64,000 bases of DNA from Eikenella exigua. Lineage in GTDB: Bacteria > Pseudomonadota > Gammaproteobacteria > Burkholderiales > Neisseriaceae. A model generated the notes under the pieces. It was given only the letters and a program-made list of their open reading frames with translations, searched no databases and was not told where the DNA came from. Location: the NCBI RefSeq assembly GCF_008805035.1, contig NZ_CP038018.1:744001-808000 (forward strand), in the 5' to 3' direction. The translations under genes were made by a program, and so were the position numbers. Of the stretch, positions 37,951 through 46,626 are shown one piece after another. Each line of letters opens with the position of its first letter. Position 1 is the first letter of the stretch.

Positions 37951-39036
37951 ATGCCACCCGTTTGCCTGCCGCGCGGCCCGATTATGGCCGATGTTGCCAC
38001 CCACCGCCTGAGCGAGGAAGAAAAACAACGCCTGCTGCACCCAGCCGTTGGCGGTGTGATTTTGTTTCGCCGCAATTACCAAAACCGCAGCCAACTTCAG
38101 GCTTTGTGTGCCGAAATCAAGGCATTGCGTACGCCGGAGTTGGTGATTGCCGTGGATCATGAGGGCGGGCGAGTGCAGCGCTTTATCGAAGGCTTCACCC
38201 GTCTGCCGGCCATGAGCACGCTGGGTGGCATTTGGGAAAAGCAAGGCCAAGCAGCGGCAGAAGCGGCGGCGGAACAGGTGGGTTGGGTGTTGGCGACAGA
38301 ATTGCGCGCTTGCGGGGTGGACTTATCGTTTACGCCGGTGTTGGATTTGGATTGGGGACAGTGCGCCGTGATCGGCAACCGCAGCTTCCACTGCCAAGCT
38401 GATACCGTTACCGCGCTGGCGCTGGCGCTGCAACGAGGGCTCAACCGGAGCGGCATGCAAAGCTGCGGCAAACACTTCCCCGGCCACGGCTTTGTTTCCG
38501 GCGACAGTCACCACGTCTTGCCCGAAGACCCGCGTAGCCTGGCCGAACTGATGGCGGCAGATATCCAGCCTTTCCGCGCCCTGGCCGCCGAGGGCATGGC
38601 CGCCGTGATGCCTGCGCATGTGGTGTACCCGCAGGTGGACGCGCAGCCCGCCGGTTTTTCGAGCATCTGGCTGAAGCAGATTTTGCGCCAGGATTTGGGC
38701 TTCAACGGCGTGATTTTTTCCGACGACCTCACCATGGAGGGCGCCAGCATGGCCGGCGGCATCCGCGAGCGGGCAGCGCAATCTTTTGCCGCCGGCTGCG
38801 ATATCGTGTTGGTGTGTAATCGCCCCGATTGGGTGGACGAACTGCTCGAAGGCTTCAGGTTACCTGAAAACCCGCAACTGGCCGAGCGCTGGCAATACAT
38901 GGCCGGGCGCGGCACGCCAGAAGATTACGCCGCAGTAATGCAACAGCCTGAATTCCAAGCCGCCCAAGCCTTCACCGCCGCCCTTTCCTCGCCGCAAGAT
39001 TTGGCCGGTGGGGTGAAAGTGGGCGAGGCGTTTTAA
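37951..39036 (+). CDS. nagZ: Beta-N-acetylhexosaminidase
   Basis: 361 residues. Cytoplasmic GH3 enzyme that removes GlcNAc from anhydro-muropeptides during cell-wall recycling. Landmarks are GPIMADVATHRLSEEEKQRLLHP near the start, VIAVDHEGGRVQRF, the catalytic-loop motif SCGKHFPGHGFVSGDSHH and FSDDLTMEGASMAGG with the nucleophilic Asp. I chose MPPVCLP (ATG 37951); an upstream ATG at 37906 would add 15 residues. A DUS variant inside encodes RLPE (about 38858). Confidence 0.93.
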   Translation: MPPVCLPRGPIMADVATHRLSEEEKQRLLHPAVGGVILFRRNYQNRSQLQALCAEIKALRTPELVIAVDHEGGRVQRFIEGFTRLPAMSTLGGIWEKQGQAAAEAAAEQVGWVLATELRACGVDLSFTPVLDLDWGQCAVIGNRSFHCQADTVTALALALQRGLNRSGMQSCGKHFPGHGFVSGDSHHVLPEDPRSLAELMAADIQPFRALAAEGMAAVMPAHVVYPQVDAQPAGFSSIWLKQILRQDLGFNGVIFSDDLTMEGASMAGGIRERAAQSFAAGCDIVLVCNRPDWVDELLEGFRLPENPQLAERWQYMAGRGTPEDYAAVMQQPEFQAAQAFTAALSSPQDLAGGVKVGEAF

Positions 39037-39047
39037 GGAGGATACTT

Positions 39048-39410
39048 ATGTTGAACCCGAAAATTTTCAGCCTGCCGGAAGAAGAGCTGCCGGTAAAAGA
39101 CGTGCCGCAGGGCTATGCCATCGTTTCCGACCAGGTTGCCAAAGAAGGCATGCCGATCCGTTTTCTGTATCGGGAAGAGCCTGATTCGGCCTTCCCGCCC
39201 GATAGCGGCTGGCGGATGTTTTCCAGTTTTGAAGACGATGATTATGCCGACAATGCGGCCAACTTCCACCTCTACAGCCTGCAACGCATGGCTAACTACC
39301 AGCCGGCGATCGCCAAATTGCTGCACAGCTCCACCGGCTCGGTGTTTGAGCAGGATTTACACCAGCCGGATTTTGTGGCGGTGAGCGATTGGGAGATTCC
39401 GCAGGAGTGA
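39048..39410 (+). CDS. DUF2185 (Imm33-like) protein
   Basis: 120 residues. Matches DUF2185: AIVSDQVAKEGMPIRFLYREEPD, the block SGWRMFSSFEDDDYADNAANF and LLHSSTGSVFEQD. This family is also described as an immunity-protein family (Imm33) in polymorphic-toxin loci. No toxin gene is adjacent; it follows nagZ by 11 bp and is probably co-transcribed with it. It could be an orphan immunity protein or simply a housekeeping DUF2185 protein. Confidence 0.82.
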   Translation: MLNPKIFSLPEEELPVKDVPQGYAIVSDQVAKEGMPIRFLYREEPDSAFPPDSGWRMFSSFEDDDYADNAANFHLYSLQRMANYQPAIAKLLHSSTGSVFEQDLHQPDFVAVSDWEIPQE

Positions 39411-39444
39411 GCTTGGTGTCATCATTGTGATGGCGGGCGGTATA

Positions 39445-39486
39445 GAGGCTACCTGAAGTGGTTTTTTGATTTTCAGGTAGTCTTTT
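39445..39486. terminator. Inverted-DUS terminator between the DUF2185 and GT90 genes
   Basis: GAGGCTACCTGAA and TTTCAGGTAGTCTTTT form a hairpin serving convergent genes. The right arm is one base off the DUS. Confidence 0.65.
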
Positions 39487-39515
39487 GTTGTGGCCGGGCA
39501 AGCCAGGCTGATCAA

Positions 39516-40490
39516 TTAGCTTGTGGCCAATTCAAAATATTTCTGCATCACCAACAGGCTGGTGATCAGTTCTTGCCTGTGGTTGAAGAAGGGCTGCATA
39601 TAGGCGTTGGCGTTGCGGATGATGCGTTCAGCGGCGTAGGGGTGTTGTTGGTAGAAGGCGAGTTTTTCTTCGAAATCGCTGTAGTCTGGCTGGAGGTGGA
39701 CGTAGTGGACTTCAGGCTGCAGCAGGCCCTCCAGCAGCCAGGTTTCGTAGGCGGGGGTGGTCATGAAACAGAGGGAGCGGGAGGCGAGTATCCATTTGAG
39801 GTTGGTAGCGACGTCGTTGCCTTCGATGCTGAGGATGTATTTGTATTGCAGCTGTTGGCCTACGCTCATGAAGCTGCGGTGGTAGGGCTGGCCGATGGAT
39901 TGTTTGTGTACGCAGCCGACGTCGCACTGGGGATGGTCGTGGTATTGGTGCAAGAAGCGCAGGCGCTGCTCTTGGAAGGCGGCGCCGCGCCAGACGAGTT
40001 GGTTGCGTTTGGCGGCAAAGGGGGTGCGGTCGGGGTAGATGTAGAAGTGGCGCACGCTGTCGAGCTTGAGCAAAATGGAGTGTTGGTTATCGCTCCGGAT
40101 GGGGCGGCTTTTCACGAAAGAGGGCTGGGCGGGAATGTGGGTGACGTCGCCGAATTCGTAGGCGAAGCGGGCTTCTGCCGGGAAGTGGCGCAGGAGGGCG
40201 GCGAGGTCGTAGTAGTAGGCAGAGGTGTGGCTGCCGCGTTTGAAGTTGCCGGCTTGGCCTACCGGGGTGAGGCTACCTGAAAGGGTAAATGGCAGGTTTT
40301 GCCGGTTGCAGTAGTCCACGCGTTGCCGGATTTGTTGCTGGGTTTCGCTCGGTAGGCGGGCAAACTCGGCCAATACGGGCTTGATGGATCTGGCGAGCAG
40401 GCGGTGTGGCAACAGGCCGAATGGGCTGTGGCGGGTGTAGTAGGCGAGTTTGTGCAGGCGGCGGTGGTAAATGCCGAAGTCGATGGGCAT
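39516..40490 (-). CDS. Glycosyltransferase family 90 (CAP10-like) protein
   Basis: 324 residues. Blocks typical of GT90/CAP10 transferases: FVKSRPIRSDNQHSILLKLDSVRHF, LVWRGAAF (nucleotide-sugar site region), RSFMSVGQQLQYKYILSIEGNDVATNLKWILAS and ETWLLEGLLQPEVHYVHLQPDYSDF. Bacterial members act on LPS or capsule sugars. No signal peptide, so a cytoplasmic-side enzyme is expected. The zinc-ribbon gene begins 7 bp upstream of this gene's start side and is transcribed in the same direction. Confidence 0.88.
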   Translation of the reverse strand: MPIDFGIYHRRLHKLAYYTRHSPFGLLPHRLLARSIKPVLAEFARLPSETQQQIRQRVDYCNRQNLPFTLSGSLTPVGQAGNFKRGSHTSAYYYDLAALLRHFPAEARFAYEFGDVTHIPAQPSFVKSRPIRSDNQHSILLKLDSVRHFYIYPDRTPFAAKRNQLVWRGAAFQEQRLRFLHQYHDHPQCDVGCVHKQSIGQPYHRSFMSVGQQLQYKYILSIEGNDVATNLKWILASRSLCFMTTPAYETWLLEGLLQPEVHYVHLQPDYSDFEEKLAFYQQHPYAAERIIRNANAYMQPFFNHRQELITSLLVMQKYFELATS

Positions 40491-40496
40491 AGCGGT

Positions 40497-40739
40497 TTAG
40501 CGGGGTTGCATCAGTTGTTTGGCTTCCTGGCGTTTGAGCTTCCAGCCGTGGGAGCAACCGGGGCAAGTGAGGTAGTATTTTGATTCCATGCGGAATAGGG
40601 GGATGAAGAAGAAGGTGAATTTGGTGTAGGCGTTGGTGATGTGCAAATTAACGCGGTTGTTGCAGTTGCCGCAGATGCAGCTCTCGCCGCTTTCGCCGAG
40701 GTCATCGAAATAGCCTTTGCTGCCCCAGATGAAGATCAT
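40497..40739 (-). CDS. Small zinc-ribbon protein
   Basis: 80 residues. Two CxxC pairs (CICGNC near residue 22 and CPGC near 59) flank a hydrophobic stretch TKFTFFFIPLF, the layout of the zinc-ribbon family that begins MIFIWGSKGYFDDLG. Function unknown. It lies directly upstream of the GT90 gene on the same strand (6 bp gap), so they are likely co-transcribed. Confidence 0.75.
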   Translation of the reverse strand: MIFIWGSKGYFDDLGESGESCICGNCNNRVNLHITNAYTKFTFFFIPLFRMESKYYLTCPGCSHGWKLKRQEAKQLMQPR

Positions 40740-40810
40740 GGTGTTTTCCCTTTGAGATGGTCAGATGTGAAAGCCGAGCCGGCATATGGCAGCCGGCTCG
40801 GCTGGTTTGT

Positions 40811-41302
40811 TTATACGATTTCGGCTTTGGTGATGACTATGGGATCAACCGGCACGTCGTCGTGGTAGCCGTGGCGTTTGGTGGCCACGCCTTCGATGGC
40901 ATCAACAACATCTTGGCCTTCCACCACTTTGCCGAATACGGCGTAGCCCCAGCCGTGCAGGCTTGGGGAGGTGTGGTTGAGGAAGTCGTTGTCTTTGGTG
41001 TTGATGAAGAATTGGGAGGAGGCGCTGTGCGGGGCTTGGGTGCGCGCCATGGCGAGGGTGTATTTGTTGTTTTTCAGGCCGTTTTGCGCTTCATTTTTAA
41101 TCGGGGCGCGGGAGGGCTTTTCCTGCATGTTTTCGTCCATGCCGCCGCCTTGAATCATGAAGCCTTTGATCACGCGGTGGAAAATAAGGCCGTCGTAGAA
41201 GCCGTCTTTCACGTATTGTTCGAAGTTGGCGGCAGTTTCGGGGGCTTTTTCGTGGTCGAGTTCGATGCCGATGGTGCCGAAGTTGGTGTGGAGTTTGATC
41301 AT
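40811..41302 (-). CDS. ppiB: Peptidyl-prolyl cis-trans isomerase B (cyclophilin)
   Basis: 163 residues. Cytoplasmic cyclophilin: [48 protein letters not shown] and [21 protein letters not shown] are all present. It is immediately followed downstream by the zinc-ribbon gene and preceded by a paralogue with a signal peptide. Confidence 0.95.
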   Translation of the reverse strand: MIKLHTNFGTIGIELDHEKAPETAANFEQYVKDGFYDGLIFHRVIKGFMIQGGGMDENMQEKPSRAPIKNEAQNGLKNNKYTLAMARTQAPHSASSQFFINTKDNDFLNHTSPSLHGWGYAVFGKVVEGQDVVDAIEGVATKRHGYHDDVPVDPIVITKAEIV

Positions 41303-41338
41303 GTTTATTGTCCTGTAATTAGGTTGGAGAAAAGGGAA

Positions 41339-41378
41339 GAGGCTACCTGAAAAACGGTTTGGGTTTCAGGTAGCCTTT
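41339..41378 (-). terminator. Inverted-DUS terminator between the cyclophilin genes
   Basis: GAGGCTACCTGAAAAACGGTTT followed by TTTCAGGTAGCCTTTTT. It sits downstream of the periplasmic cyclophilin gene. Confidence 0.72.
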
Positions 41379-41389
41379 TTATGTTGGGA

Positions 41390-41965
41390 TTATTGCGAAA
41401 GAACGCGCACTTGGCGGATAACGATGGGCGTGCGCGGCACGTCTTGATACATATCCACGGTGCCGGTGGGAATGCCGGCGATTTTGTCCACCACTTCCTG
41501 CCCGGCGGTTACTTTGCCGAACACGGCATAGCCGTAGCCGCGTGCGGTGGGAGCGGTGTGGTTGAGAAATTCATTGTCTTTCAAGTTGATGAAAAACTGG
41601 CTGGTGGCGGAGTGCGGTTGGGCTGTGCGTGCCATGGCGATGGTGTAGCGGTTGTTTTTCAGGCCGTTGGTAGCTTCGTTGTCGAGAGCGCGGCGGATGG
41701 GGGCTTTTTCGGCCATTTGAGCAGTGAGGCCGCCGCCTTGAATCATGAAGCCGGGAATCACACGGTGGAAAATAGTGCCGTTGTAAAAGCCGCTGCGGGC
41801 GTAGGCGAGGAAGTTTTCCACGGTTTTCGGCGCACGGGTTTCATCCAAGGAAAGCTCAATATTGCCTTGGCTGGTTTCGAGCATCACGCGGGTTTCGGCG
41901 TGGGCGGCGAGGGCGGAGCAGCTGAGTACGGCGGCCAGGATGAGTGTGCGGAACGGTTTGTTCAT
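41390..41965 (-). CDS. ppiA: Periplasmic peptidyl-prolyl isomerase (cyclophilin A type)
   Basis: 191 residues. A signal peptide (TLILAAVLSCSALAAHAE) makes it periplasmic. The cyclophilin core [44 protein letters not shown] and [20 protein letters not shown] follows. I chose MNKPFRT (ATG 41965); the longer frame to 42085 would hide the signal sequence. Tandem with ppiB, probably by duplication. Confidence 0.93.
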   Translation of the reverse strand: MNKPFRTLILAAVLSCSALAAHAETRVMLETSQGNIELSLDETRAPKTVENFLAYARSGFYNGTIFHRVIPGFMIQGGGLTAQMAEKAPIRRALDNEATNGLKNNRYTIAMARTAQPHSATSQFFINLKDNEFLNHTAPTARGYGYAVFGKVTAGQEVVDKIAGIPTGTVDMYQDVPRTPIVIRQVRVLSQ

Positions 41966-42239
41966 GATATTGGTTAAGATATGGAAATGAATAAGGGCGT
42001 TAGGGTAAAGGCTACCTGAAAATTTTGCAAGCACGGTTACAGCGCTTTTGCCAGCTGTGTCAGCTGGCGTTGTGGTATTACTCATGCTGTTTGCAACTCC
42101 TCGCCCGGCAAGAAGAAAGAACAGCTTCCGCTGCCATAGAGGCTGGCTATGGTGAGAAGGGTTGTTTTAAATACAGAAAGCATTGATTGTGTTAAAATTA
42201 CCCACTTTTTATATTCTAATTTTCCGCAAAGGCACACCC

Positions 42240-43865
42240 ATGATTTCCACTTCCGGCATCACCATGCAGTTTGGCGCGAAGCCGCTGTTTGAAAACGTCT
42301 CCGTCAAATTCGGCGAAGGCAACCGCTACGGCCTCATCGGGGCGAACGGCTCGGGCAAATCCACCTTCATGAAGATTTTGGGCGGCGATTTGGAGCAGAC
42401 CAGCGGCGAAGTGGCGATTGAACACGGCGTGCGTTTGGGCAAACTGCGCCAAGACCAGTTTGCCTACGAAGACATGCGCGTGCTGGACGTGGTGATGATG
42501 GGGCATACCGAAATGTGGGCGGCGATGACCGAACGCGACGCGATTTACGCCAATCCCGAAGCCACCGAAGAAGACTATATGCACGCCGCCGAACTGGAAG
42601 CCAAGTTCGCCGAATACGACGGCTACACCGCCGAAGCGCGTGCCGCCGAATTATTGAGCGGCGTGGGCATTGCCGAAGAACTACACAACGCCACCATGGC
42701 GGAAGTTGCCCCCGGCTTCAAGTTGCGCGTGCTGCTGGCGCAAGCCCTGTTTTCCAAACCCGACGTGCTGCTCTTGGACGAGCCGACCAACAACTTGGAC
42801 ATCAACACCATCCGCTGGCTGGAAGGCGTGTTGAACCAATACGACAGCACTATGATTATCATCAGCCACGACCGCCACTTCCTAAACGAAGTCTGCACCC
42901 ACATGGCGGATTTGGACTACAACACCATCACGGTTTACCCCGGCAACTACGACGATTACATGCTCGCCTCCGCCCAATCGCGCGAGCGCGCGCTGAAAGA
43001 CAATGCCAAAGCCAAAGAAAAAATGCAGGAATTGCAAGAATTTGTGGCGCGCTTCTCTGCCAATAAATCCAAAGCCCGCCAAGCCACCAGCCGTCTGAAA
43101 CAGGCCGACAAAATCAAAGCAGAAATGGTGGAAGTGAAACCGTCCACCCGCCAAAACCCGTATATCCGCTTTGAAACCGACGAAAAAAACAAGCTGCACC
43201 GCCAAGCCGTGGAAGTGGAAAACTTGGCCAAATCGTTCGACAAAACCCTGTTTGAAAAACTGTCTTACATTCTGGAAGCCGGACAACGCCTCGCCATCAT
43301 CGGCCCGAACGGCGCGGGCAAATCCACTCTGCTGAAACTGTTGGCTGGTGCGTTTGACGAAAAACTTTCCGACATCAAACCCGATGCAGGCAGCATCAAA
43401 TGGGCGGAAAAAGCCACCGTCGGCTACTATCCGCAAGACCACGAAAACGACTTCGACTGCGACATGGACCTGACCGAATGGATGCGCCAATGGGGGCAGG
43501 AAGGCGACGACGAGCAAGTGATTCGCGGCACGCTCGGCCGTTTGCTGTTCGGCAGCAACGACGTGGTGAAGAAAATGAAAGTGCTCTCCGGCGGTGAAAA
43601 AGGCCGTATGCTCTACGGCAAACTGCTGTTGCTGCGCCCCAATGTGCTGATTATGGACGAACCCACCAACCACATGGACATGGAAAGCATCGAGTCGCTG
43701 AACATGGCGCTGGAAAAATACAAAGGCACGCTGATTTTCGTGTCGCACGATCGCCAATTTGTATCCTCGCTTGCCACCCAGATTATCGAGCTCGACGGCA
43801 AAGGCGGCTTCGAGTACTACATGGGTGATTACGAAGGCTACTTAGCCAAGAAAGGCTTGGTGTAA
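42240..43865 (+). CDS. ybiT: ABC-F family ATPase (YbiT type)
   Basis: 541 residues with two nucleotide-binding domains and no membrane part. Walker A motifs are GANGSGKS (about 36-43) and GPNGAGKS (second half). The signature of the second domain is LSGGEKGRM, and Walker B occurs in LLLDEPTNN and LIMDEPTNH. The linker [20 protein letters not shown] fits YbiT. ABC-F proteins act on ribosome E-site tRNA. I chose ATG 42240 ([11 protein letters not shown]). A GCCGTCTGAA core (43090-43099) inside hints at a Neisseria origin, and no perfect eikDUS was found in the gene. Confidence 0.93.
   Translation: MISTSGITMQFGAKPLFENVSVKFGEGNRYGLIGANGSGKSTFMKILGGDLEQTSGEVAIEHGVRLGKLRQDQFAYEDMRVLDVVMMGHTEMWAAMTERDAIYANPEATEEDYMHAAELEAKFAEYDGYTAEARAAELLSGVGIAEELHNATMAEVAPGFKLRVLLAQALFSKPDVLLLDEPTNNLDINTIRWLEGVLNQYDSTMIIISHDRHFLNEVCTHMADLDYNTITVYPGNYDDYMLASAQSRERALKDNAKAKEKMQELQEFVARFSANKSKARQATSRLKQADKIKAEMVEVKPSTRQNPYIRFETDEKNKLHRQAVEVENLAKSFDKTLFEKLSYILEAGQRLAIIGPNGAGKSTLLKLLAGAFDEKLSDIKPDAGSIKWAEKATVGYYPQDHENDFDCDMDLTEWMRQWGQEGDDEQVIRGTLGRLLFGSNDVVKKMKVLSGGEKGRMLYGKLLLLRPNVLIMDEPTNHMDMESIESLNMALEKYKGTLIFVSHDRQFVSSLATQIIELDGKGGFEYYMGDYEGYLAKKGLV
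43090..43099 (+). repeat. Neisseria-type DUS 10-mer core in the ABC-F gene
   Basis: GCCGTCTGAA, preceded by CA instead of AT or AG. It may be a chance match to the conserved residues SRLK, so it is weak evidence of transfer. Confidence 0.5.
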
Positions 43866-43869
43866 CACC

Positions 43870-43912
43870 AAAGGCTACCTGAAAGAGAAATCAATTTTCA
43901 GGTAGCCTTTTC
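43870..43912 (+). terminator. Inverted-DUS terminator behind the ABC-F gene
   Basis: CAAAGGCTACCTGAAA and TTTTCAGGTAGCCTTTT with a loop of about 10 nt, directly after the stop codon. Confidence 0.8.
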
Positions 43913-43948
43913 CAGATGGTTCAAATAAAAATATAAGAAAGGGAAAGC

Positions 43949-44443
43949 ATGTTCACACTCAATGGATTTGGCACCACATTTATCGGCGAATGCGATTACG
44001 AGCCGGACGGCACTTACATCACCACGGCATGGATTGTGGCTTTATGGATACCGCTGATTCCGCTGTATAGCGCACGGATTTTGTTGGTGGAACCGACCAT
44101 GCTCTCCGGCACGAATTATCAAATTATCAAGCAGCCAGTGCATTGGGGTCAGGCTCGGCGGATATGGGCGTACACACTCGGGATTCCCGCTCTGCTTGCC
44201 TTGTTTGTTTGGATGGTGGGTGTGTTGGATTCATTGTCGCCGCTGGCGAGGTAAATCCTATTTTGGCTGGCGGTGGGCGTGATGCTTGTCTACGCTCTTT
44301 TGCCGTTTTTCCTGCGCTATCGGGCTTGTAAGGCAATCGGGCTGCGTTACAAGGAGCTGAATGAATCGCCTCTTACTTGGCTGATAGTAGTGTTGCTGTT
44401 GCTTGCATTCGGTTATGGGGTATTGTTTGGGAACAAACCATAG
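43949..44443 (+). pseudogene. Hypothetical membrane protein gene split by an in-frame stop
   Basis: One continuous frame of 164 codons from ATG 43949 to TAG 44443, interrupted only by TAA at 44252-44254. The first part (101 residues) has two hydrophobic segments (TTAWIVALWIPLIPLYSA and LGIPALLALFVWMVGVL). The second (ILFWLAVGVMLVYALLPFFLRYRACKAIGL, then WLIVVLLLLAFGYGVLF) adds two more. The frame stays open and membrane-like after the stop, so a recent nonsense mutation is the simplest reading. No family recognised. Confidence 0.6.
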
Positions 44444-44470
44444 CGCAGGCTTGGAATCTGCCCAAGCATG

Positions 44471-44508
44471 AGGCTACCTGAAAATCGGTAAAGCAGTTTT
44501 CAGGTAGC
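44471..44508. terminator. Inverted-DUS terminator at the arfA end
   Basis: GAGGCTACCTGAAAA and TTTTCAGGTAGCCTG with a loop of about 11 nt. It overlaps the last codons of arfA on the minus strand. Confidence 0.7.
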
Positions 44509-44748
44509 CTGTAGCTGAAATATTTTCCATACAGGCCAGTCAAGGCCGTATGCAGCACTTTGGTTATGCATAGTGCAAATGAAACGGGACGGTTGTTCAA
44601 AACCGTCCCGCCATTTTTTGGCTGCCTGCCTGTTGTAGCTGCCTTTGCCTTTCTTTTTGCGTTCCGTTTTGTGCCGGAACAGATTGGAATGCACCAGCGC
44701 TTTGAGTGCGTTATCACGGATTTTGCCTTTATTGAGTTGATGTGTCAT
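44500..44748 (-). CDS. arfA: Alternative ribosome-rescue factor A
   Basis: 82-codon ORF. The N-terminal half NKGKIRDNALKALVHSNLF-RHKTERKKKGKGSYNRQ matches ArfA, which recruits RF2 to ribosomes stalled on non-stop mRNA when trans-translation fails. The codons after KKWRDG run through a perfect 10-bp hairpin (44585-44610). In other proteobacteria such a hairpin causes transcript cleavage or termination inside the ORF, so ArfA is made from a non-stop mRNA and kept low by tmRNA. The start MTHQLNK (ATG 44748) has AGGAAA upstream. The full-length ORF ends inside a DUS. Confidence 0.9.
   Translation of the reverse strand: MTHQLNKGKIRDNALKALVHSNLFRHKTERKKKGKGSYNRQAAKKWRDGFEQPSRFICTMHNQSAAYGLDWPVWKIFQLQAT
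44585..44610 (-). promoter_or_regulatory. Regulatory hairpin inside arfA mRNA
   Basis: CGGGACGGTT and AACCGTCCCG pair perfectly around a 6-nt loop within the arfA coding region. It would truncate or expose the mRNA to RNase III, giving the non-stop message typical of arfA genes. Confidence 0.8.
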
Positions 44749-44929
44749 AGGGCTTTCCTTTTGTTTTGTATTAAAACGGGCGCGGATTGTAGCCTGCCGG
44801 TTAGGATGGGGCAAGAGGGGGCAGGCTACCTGAAAATTGATGTTGTTAAGCAGAGGGGCTATGATGCTGCAAGGTTTTGCATTATTGCTTTACGGTACTT
44901 TCAGATAGCTTTATTGAGGAAATAACACA

Positions 44930-45493
44930 ATGGAAAATCATGATTATCTTTCCTGTCGTAAAGAGATACGGGAGTGGGAGTTTGGCAGAGGCTTGTTGAA
45001 CGGGTGGGCTACTGTGTTTGGTGCCGCGGCGTTGCTCACTATTCTTGGACGGATAATTTTGCTATCTGGGCAATATCGAATAACGGTATTGCACTTGGGT
45101 ATCTTGCTGCTGCTTGCCTTAGCGGTATGCAGGCTGGTGTGGTGGCGGTGGCATGGCAAACGTACCGGACCACGCGAGTTTGTGCGTTTGGAGGAAGAGG
45201 GTATCCGTTATTGTTTATCGGGTGCGGGCGAAGGTTTTGTGGCTTATGAATGGTTGCAATTTGTGAATTTGCGGGGCGGAAACTTTCCCAGCAAATTGTT
45301 ATTGCAATACCGTATGCCGGAACAGGCCGGCGTAGTGCCGCAAACGCTCAGTTTGAATTTGAATCGGATTAAGCCGTCGTCTGCAGCCGGAAACCAGGTG
45401 TGGCTTAACAGCGCGGGGAATGCTTTGGAATTGGCGGAGGAAATCAGAAATCGCTGCCGGCCGGGGCAGCTGTATGGCAAATTAGTGTATTGA
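44930..45493 (+). CDS. Hypothetical two-helix membrane protein
   Basis: 187 residues. Hydrophobic helices at about 26-47 and 53-71 (LHLGILLLLALAVCRLVWW). A cytosolic domain follows (REFVRLEEEGIRYCLSGAGEGFVAYEWLQFVNLRGG), reminiscent of YcxB/PH-like domains, and of the same layout as the protein at 7036-7551. No firm family. A ribosome site (GAGG) precedes ATG 44930. Confidence 0.65.
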   Translation: MENHDYLSCRKEIREWEFGRGLLNGWATVFGAAALLTILGRIILLSGQYRITVLHLGILLLLALAVCRLVWWRWHGKRTGPREFVRLEEEGIRYCLSGAGEGFVAYEWLQFVNLRGGNFPSKLLLQYRMPEQAGVVPQTLSLNLNRIKPSSAAGNQVWLNSAGNALELAEEIRNRCRPGQLYGKLVY

Positions 45494-45518
45494 TTGCCGG
45501 TTTGGCGTGGTGCTGTGT

Positions 45519-45557
45519 TTTTCAGGTAGCCTTGGTATGGAAAAGGCTACCTGAAAA
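45519..45557. terminator. Inverted-DUS pair between the membrane protein gene and rlmJ
   Basis: TTTTCAGGTAGCCTT and AAAAGGCTACCTGAAAA with a short loop serve convergent genes. Confidence 0.72.
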
Positions 45558-45566
45558 CTTAAATGC

Positions 45567-46406
45567 TTAAGCGCTTTCTTGCTCCAGCACAAATCTTGCA
45601 CCTCCGTCTTGCGCTAAGAGTTCGGTGAGGGCAGGCAGGTTGGCGGCGAGCTGTTCGGCCAGCAGGTAGGGCGGGTTGATAACGAACATGCCACTGCCGT
45701 GCATGCCGAAGCCGTCGCTGCGCGGGGCGTGGGCATGCAGTTCGGCTTGCAGCCAATGGGTAACGGGCGGCAGTTTACACAGTTCGGCAGGCAGTTGGCG
45801 GCTTTCTTCGCGCGAAAGGCAGGGATACCACAGCAAATAGCAGCCGGTGGCGAAGCGGCGCAGGGCGGCCTGCAGGGTTTTGACTACTTGGCGGTAGTCT
45901 TGCTTTTGCTCGTAGGGCGGATCGATAAGAACCAAAGCGCGGCGCGTCGGGGGCGGCAGGAGGGAAATCAGACCTTGGTAGCCGTCGCTTTGTTTGGCGA
46001 TGATGCGGCGGTCGGCGCGGGTGTTTTCCTGCAGCAGGGCGAAGTCGGCGGGGTGCAGCTCAAACAGGCGCATTTTGTCGCTGTCGCGTAGCAGGCTTTG
46101 GGCAAGGCGGGGCGAGCCACAATAGAAATCGGGCGTGGGCAGGATATGGCGCAGGTGTTGGCGGAATTGTTCCAGCTCGGCAGGCAGGGCGGGCGCGGCG
46201 AGCAGGCGGCTGATGCCTTGTTGGTGTTCGCTGGTTTTTTGTGCGGCATCGTCTGCCAGGCGATATAAGCCGGCTCCGCTGTGGGTGTCGATATACCAAT
46301 AGGGCTTGTCTTTACGGTTGAAGTAGCTGAGGGTGAGAAACAGGATAAAATGTTTGAGCATGTCGGCATGGTTGCCGGCATGGAAGGCGTGGCGGTAGCT
46401 GAGCAT
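45567..46406 (-). CDS. rlmJ: 23S rRNA (adenine(2030)-N6)-methyltransferase
   Basis: 279 residues. RlmJ methylates A2030 of 23S rRNA. It starts at the canonical MLSYRHAFHAGNHADMLKH (ATG 46406); the long upstream extension of the frame is not coding. Further blocks are YIDTHSGAGLY (SAM site), DFYCGSPRLAQSLLR, the catalytic ALVLIDPPYEQKQDY and SGMFVINPPYLL. Confidence 0.95.
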   Translation of the reverse strand: MLSYRHAFHAGNHADMLKHFILFLTLSYFNRKDKPYWYIDTHSGAGLYRLADDAAQKTSEHQQGISRLLAAPALPAELEQFRQHLRHILPTPDFYCGSPRLAQSLLRDSDKMRLFELHPADFALLQENTRADRRIIAKQSDGYQGLISLLPPPTRRALVLIDPPYEQKQDYRQVVKTLQAALRRFATGCYLLWYPCLSREESRQLPAELCKLPPVTHWLQAELHAHAPRSDGFGMHGSGMFVINPPYLLAEQLAANLPALTELLAQDGGARFVLEQESA

Positions 46407-46483
46407 GGGGTGGCGCTGAGTTGGGAAAGACGGCATTTTATAGCGGGTTGGTTGGCTTCCGCTACTTTGGCTAAATATTGCAG

Positions 46484-46513
46484 ATAAAAAAAGGTGTGGC
46501 AGTTGGCCACACC
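46484..46513 (-). terminator. Intrinsic terminator ending the candidate sRNA
   Basis: An 8-bp GC-rich stem with loop CAACT on the minus strand, followed by TTTTTTT. It is not DUS-based, unlike most terminators in this window. Confidence 0.85.
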
Positions 46514-46626
46514 TAAACACACACACATCAAGAGGAAAATGAATCCAATGTTGCAAGAAACAGGAGTATCTCTATTTCAACCAACCGGTTTTGCTTGCCA
46601 GCTGGGCACTAAATCCTTTCAACTTG
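46486..46626 (-). ncRNA. Candidate small RNA upstream of rlmJ
   Basis: On the minus strand a TATAAT box (complement of 46633-46638) lies about 7 nt before the putative start at 46626. About 140 nt later an intrinsic terminator ends it: stem GGTGTGGC/GCCACACC (46493-46513) followed by seven T. No ORF of note lies between. The middle contains a pyrimidine-rich CATTTTCCTCTTGATG stretch that could pair with ribosome-binding sites. No good -35 box is seen. The alternative is an attenuated leader of rlmJ. Confidence 0.5.

Noticed and set aside
42030..42085. Further Correia-like copy upstream of ppiA
   Set aside because: A GCGTTGTGGTATTACTCATGCTG stretch resembles the element core at 49132, but ends and second core block are absent; too weak to list.
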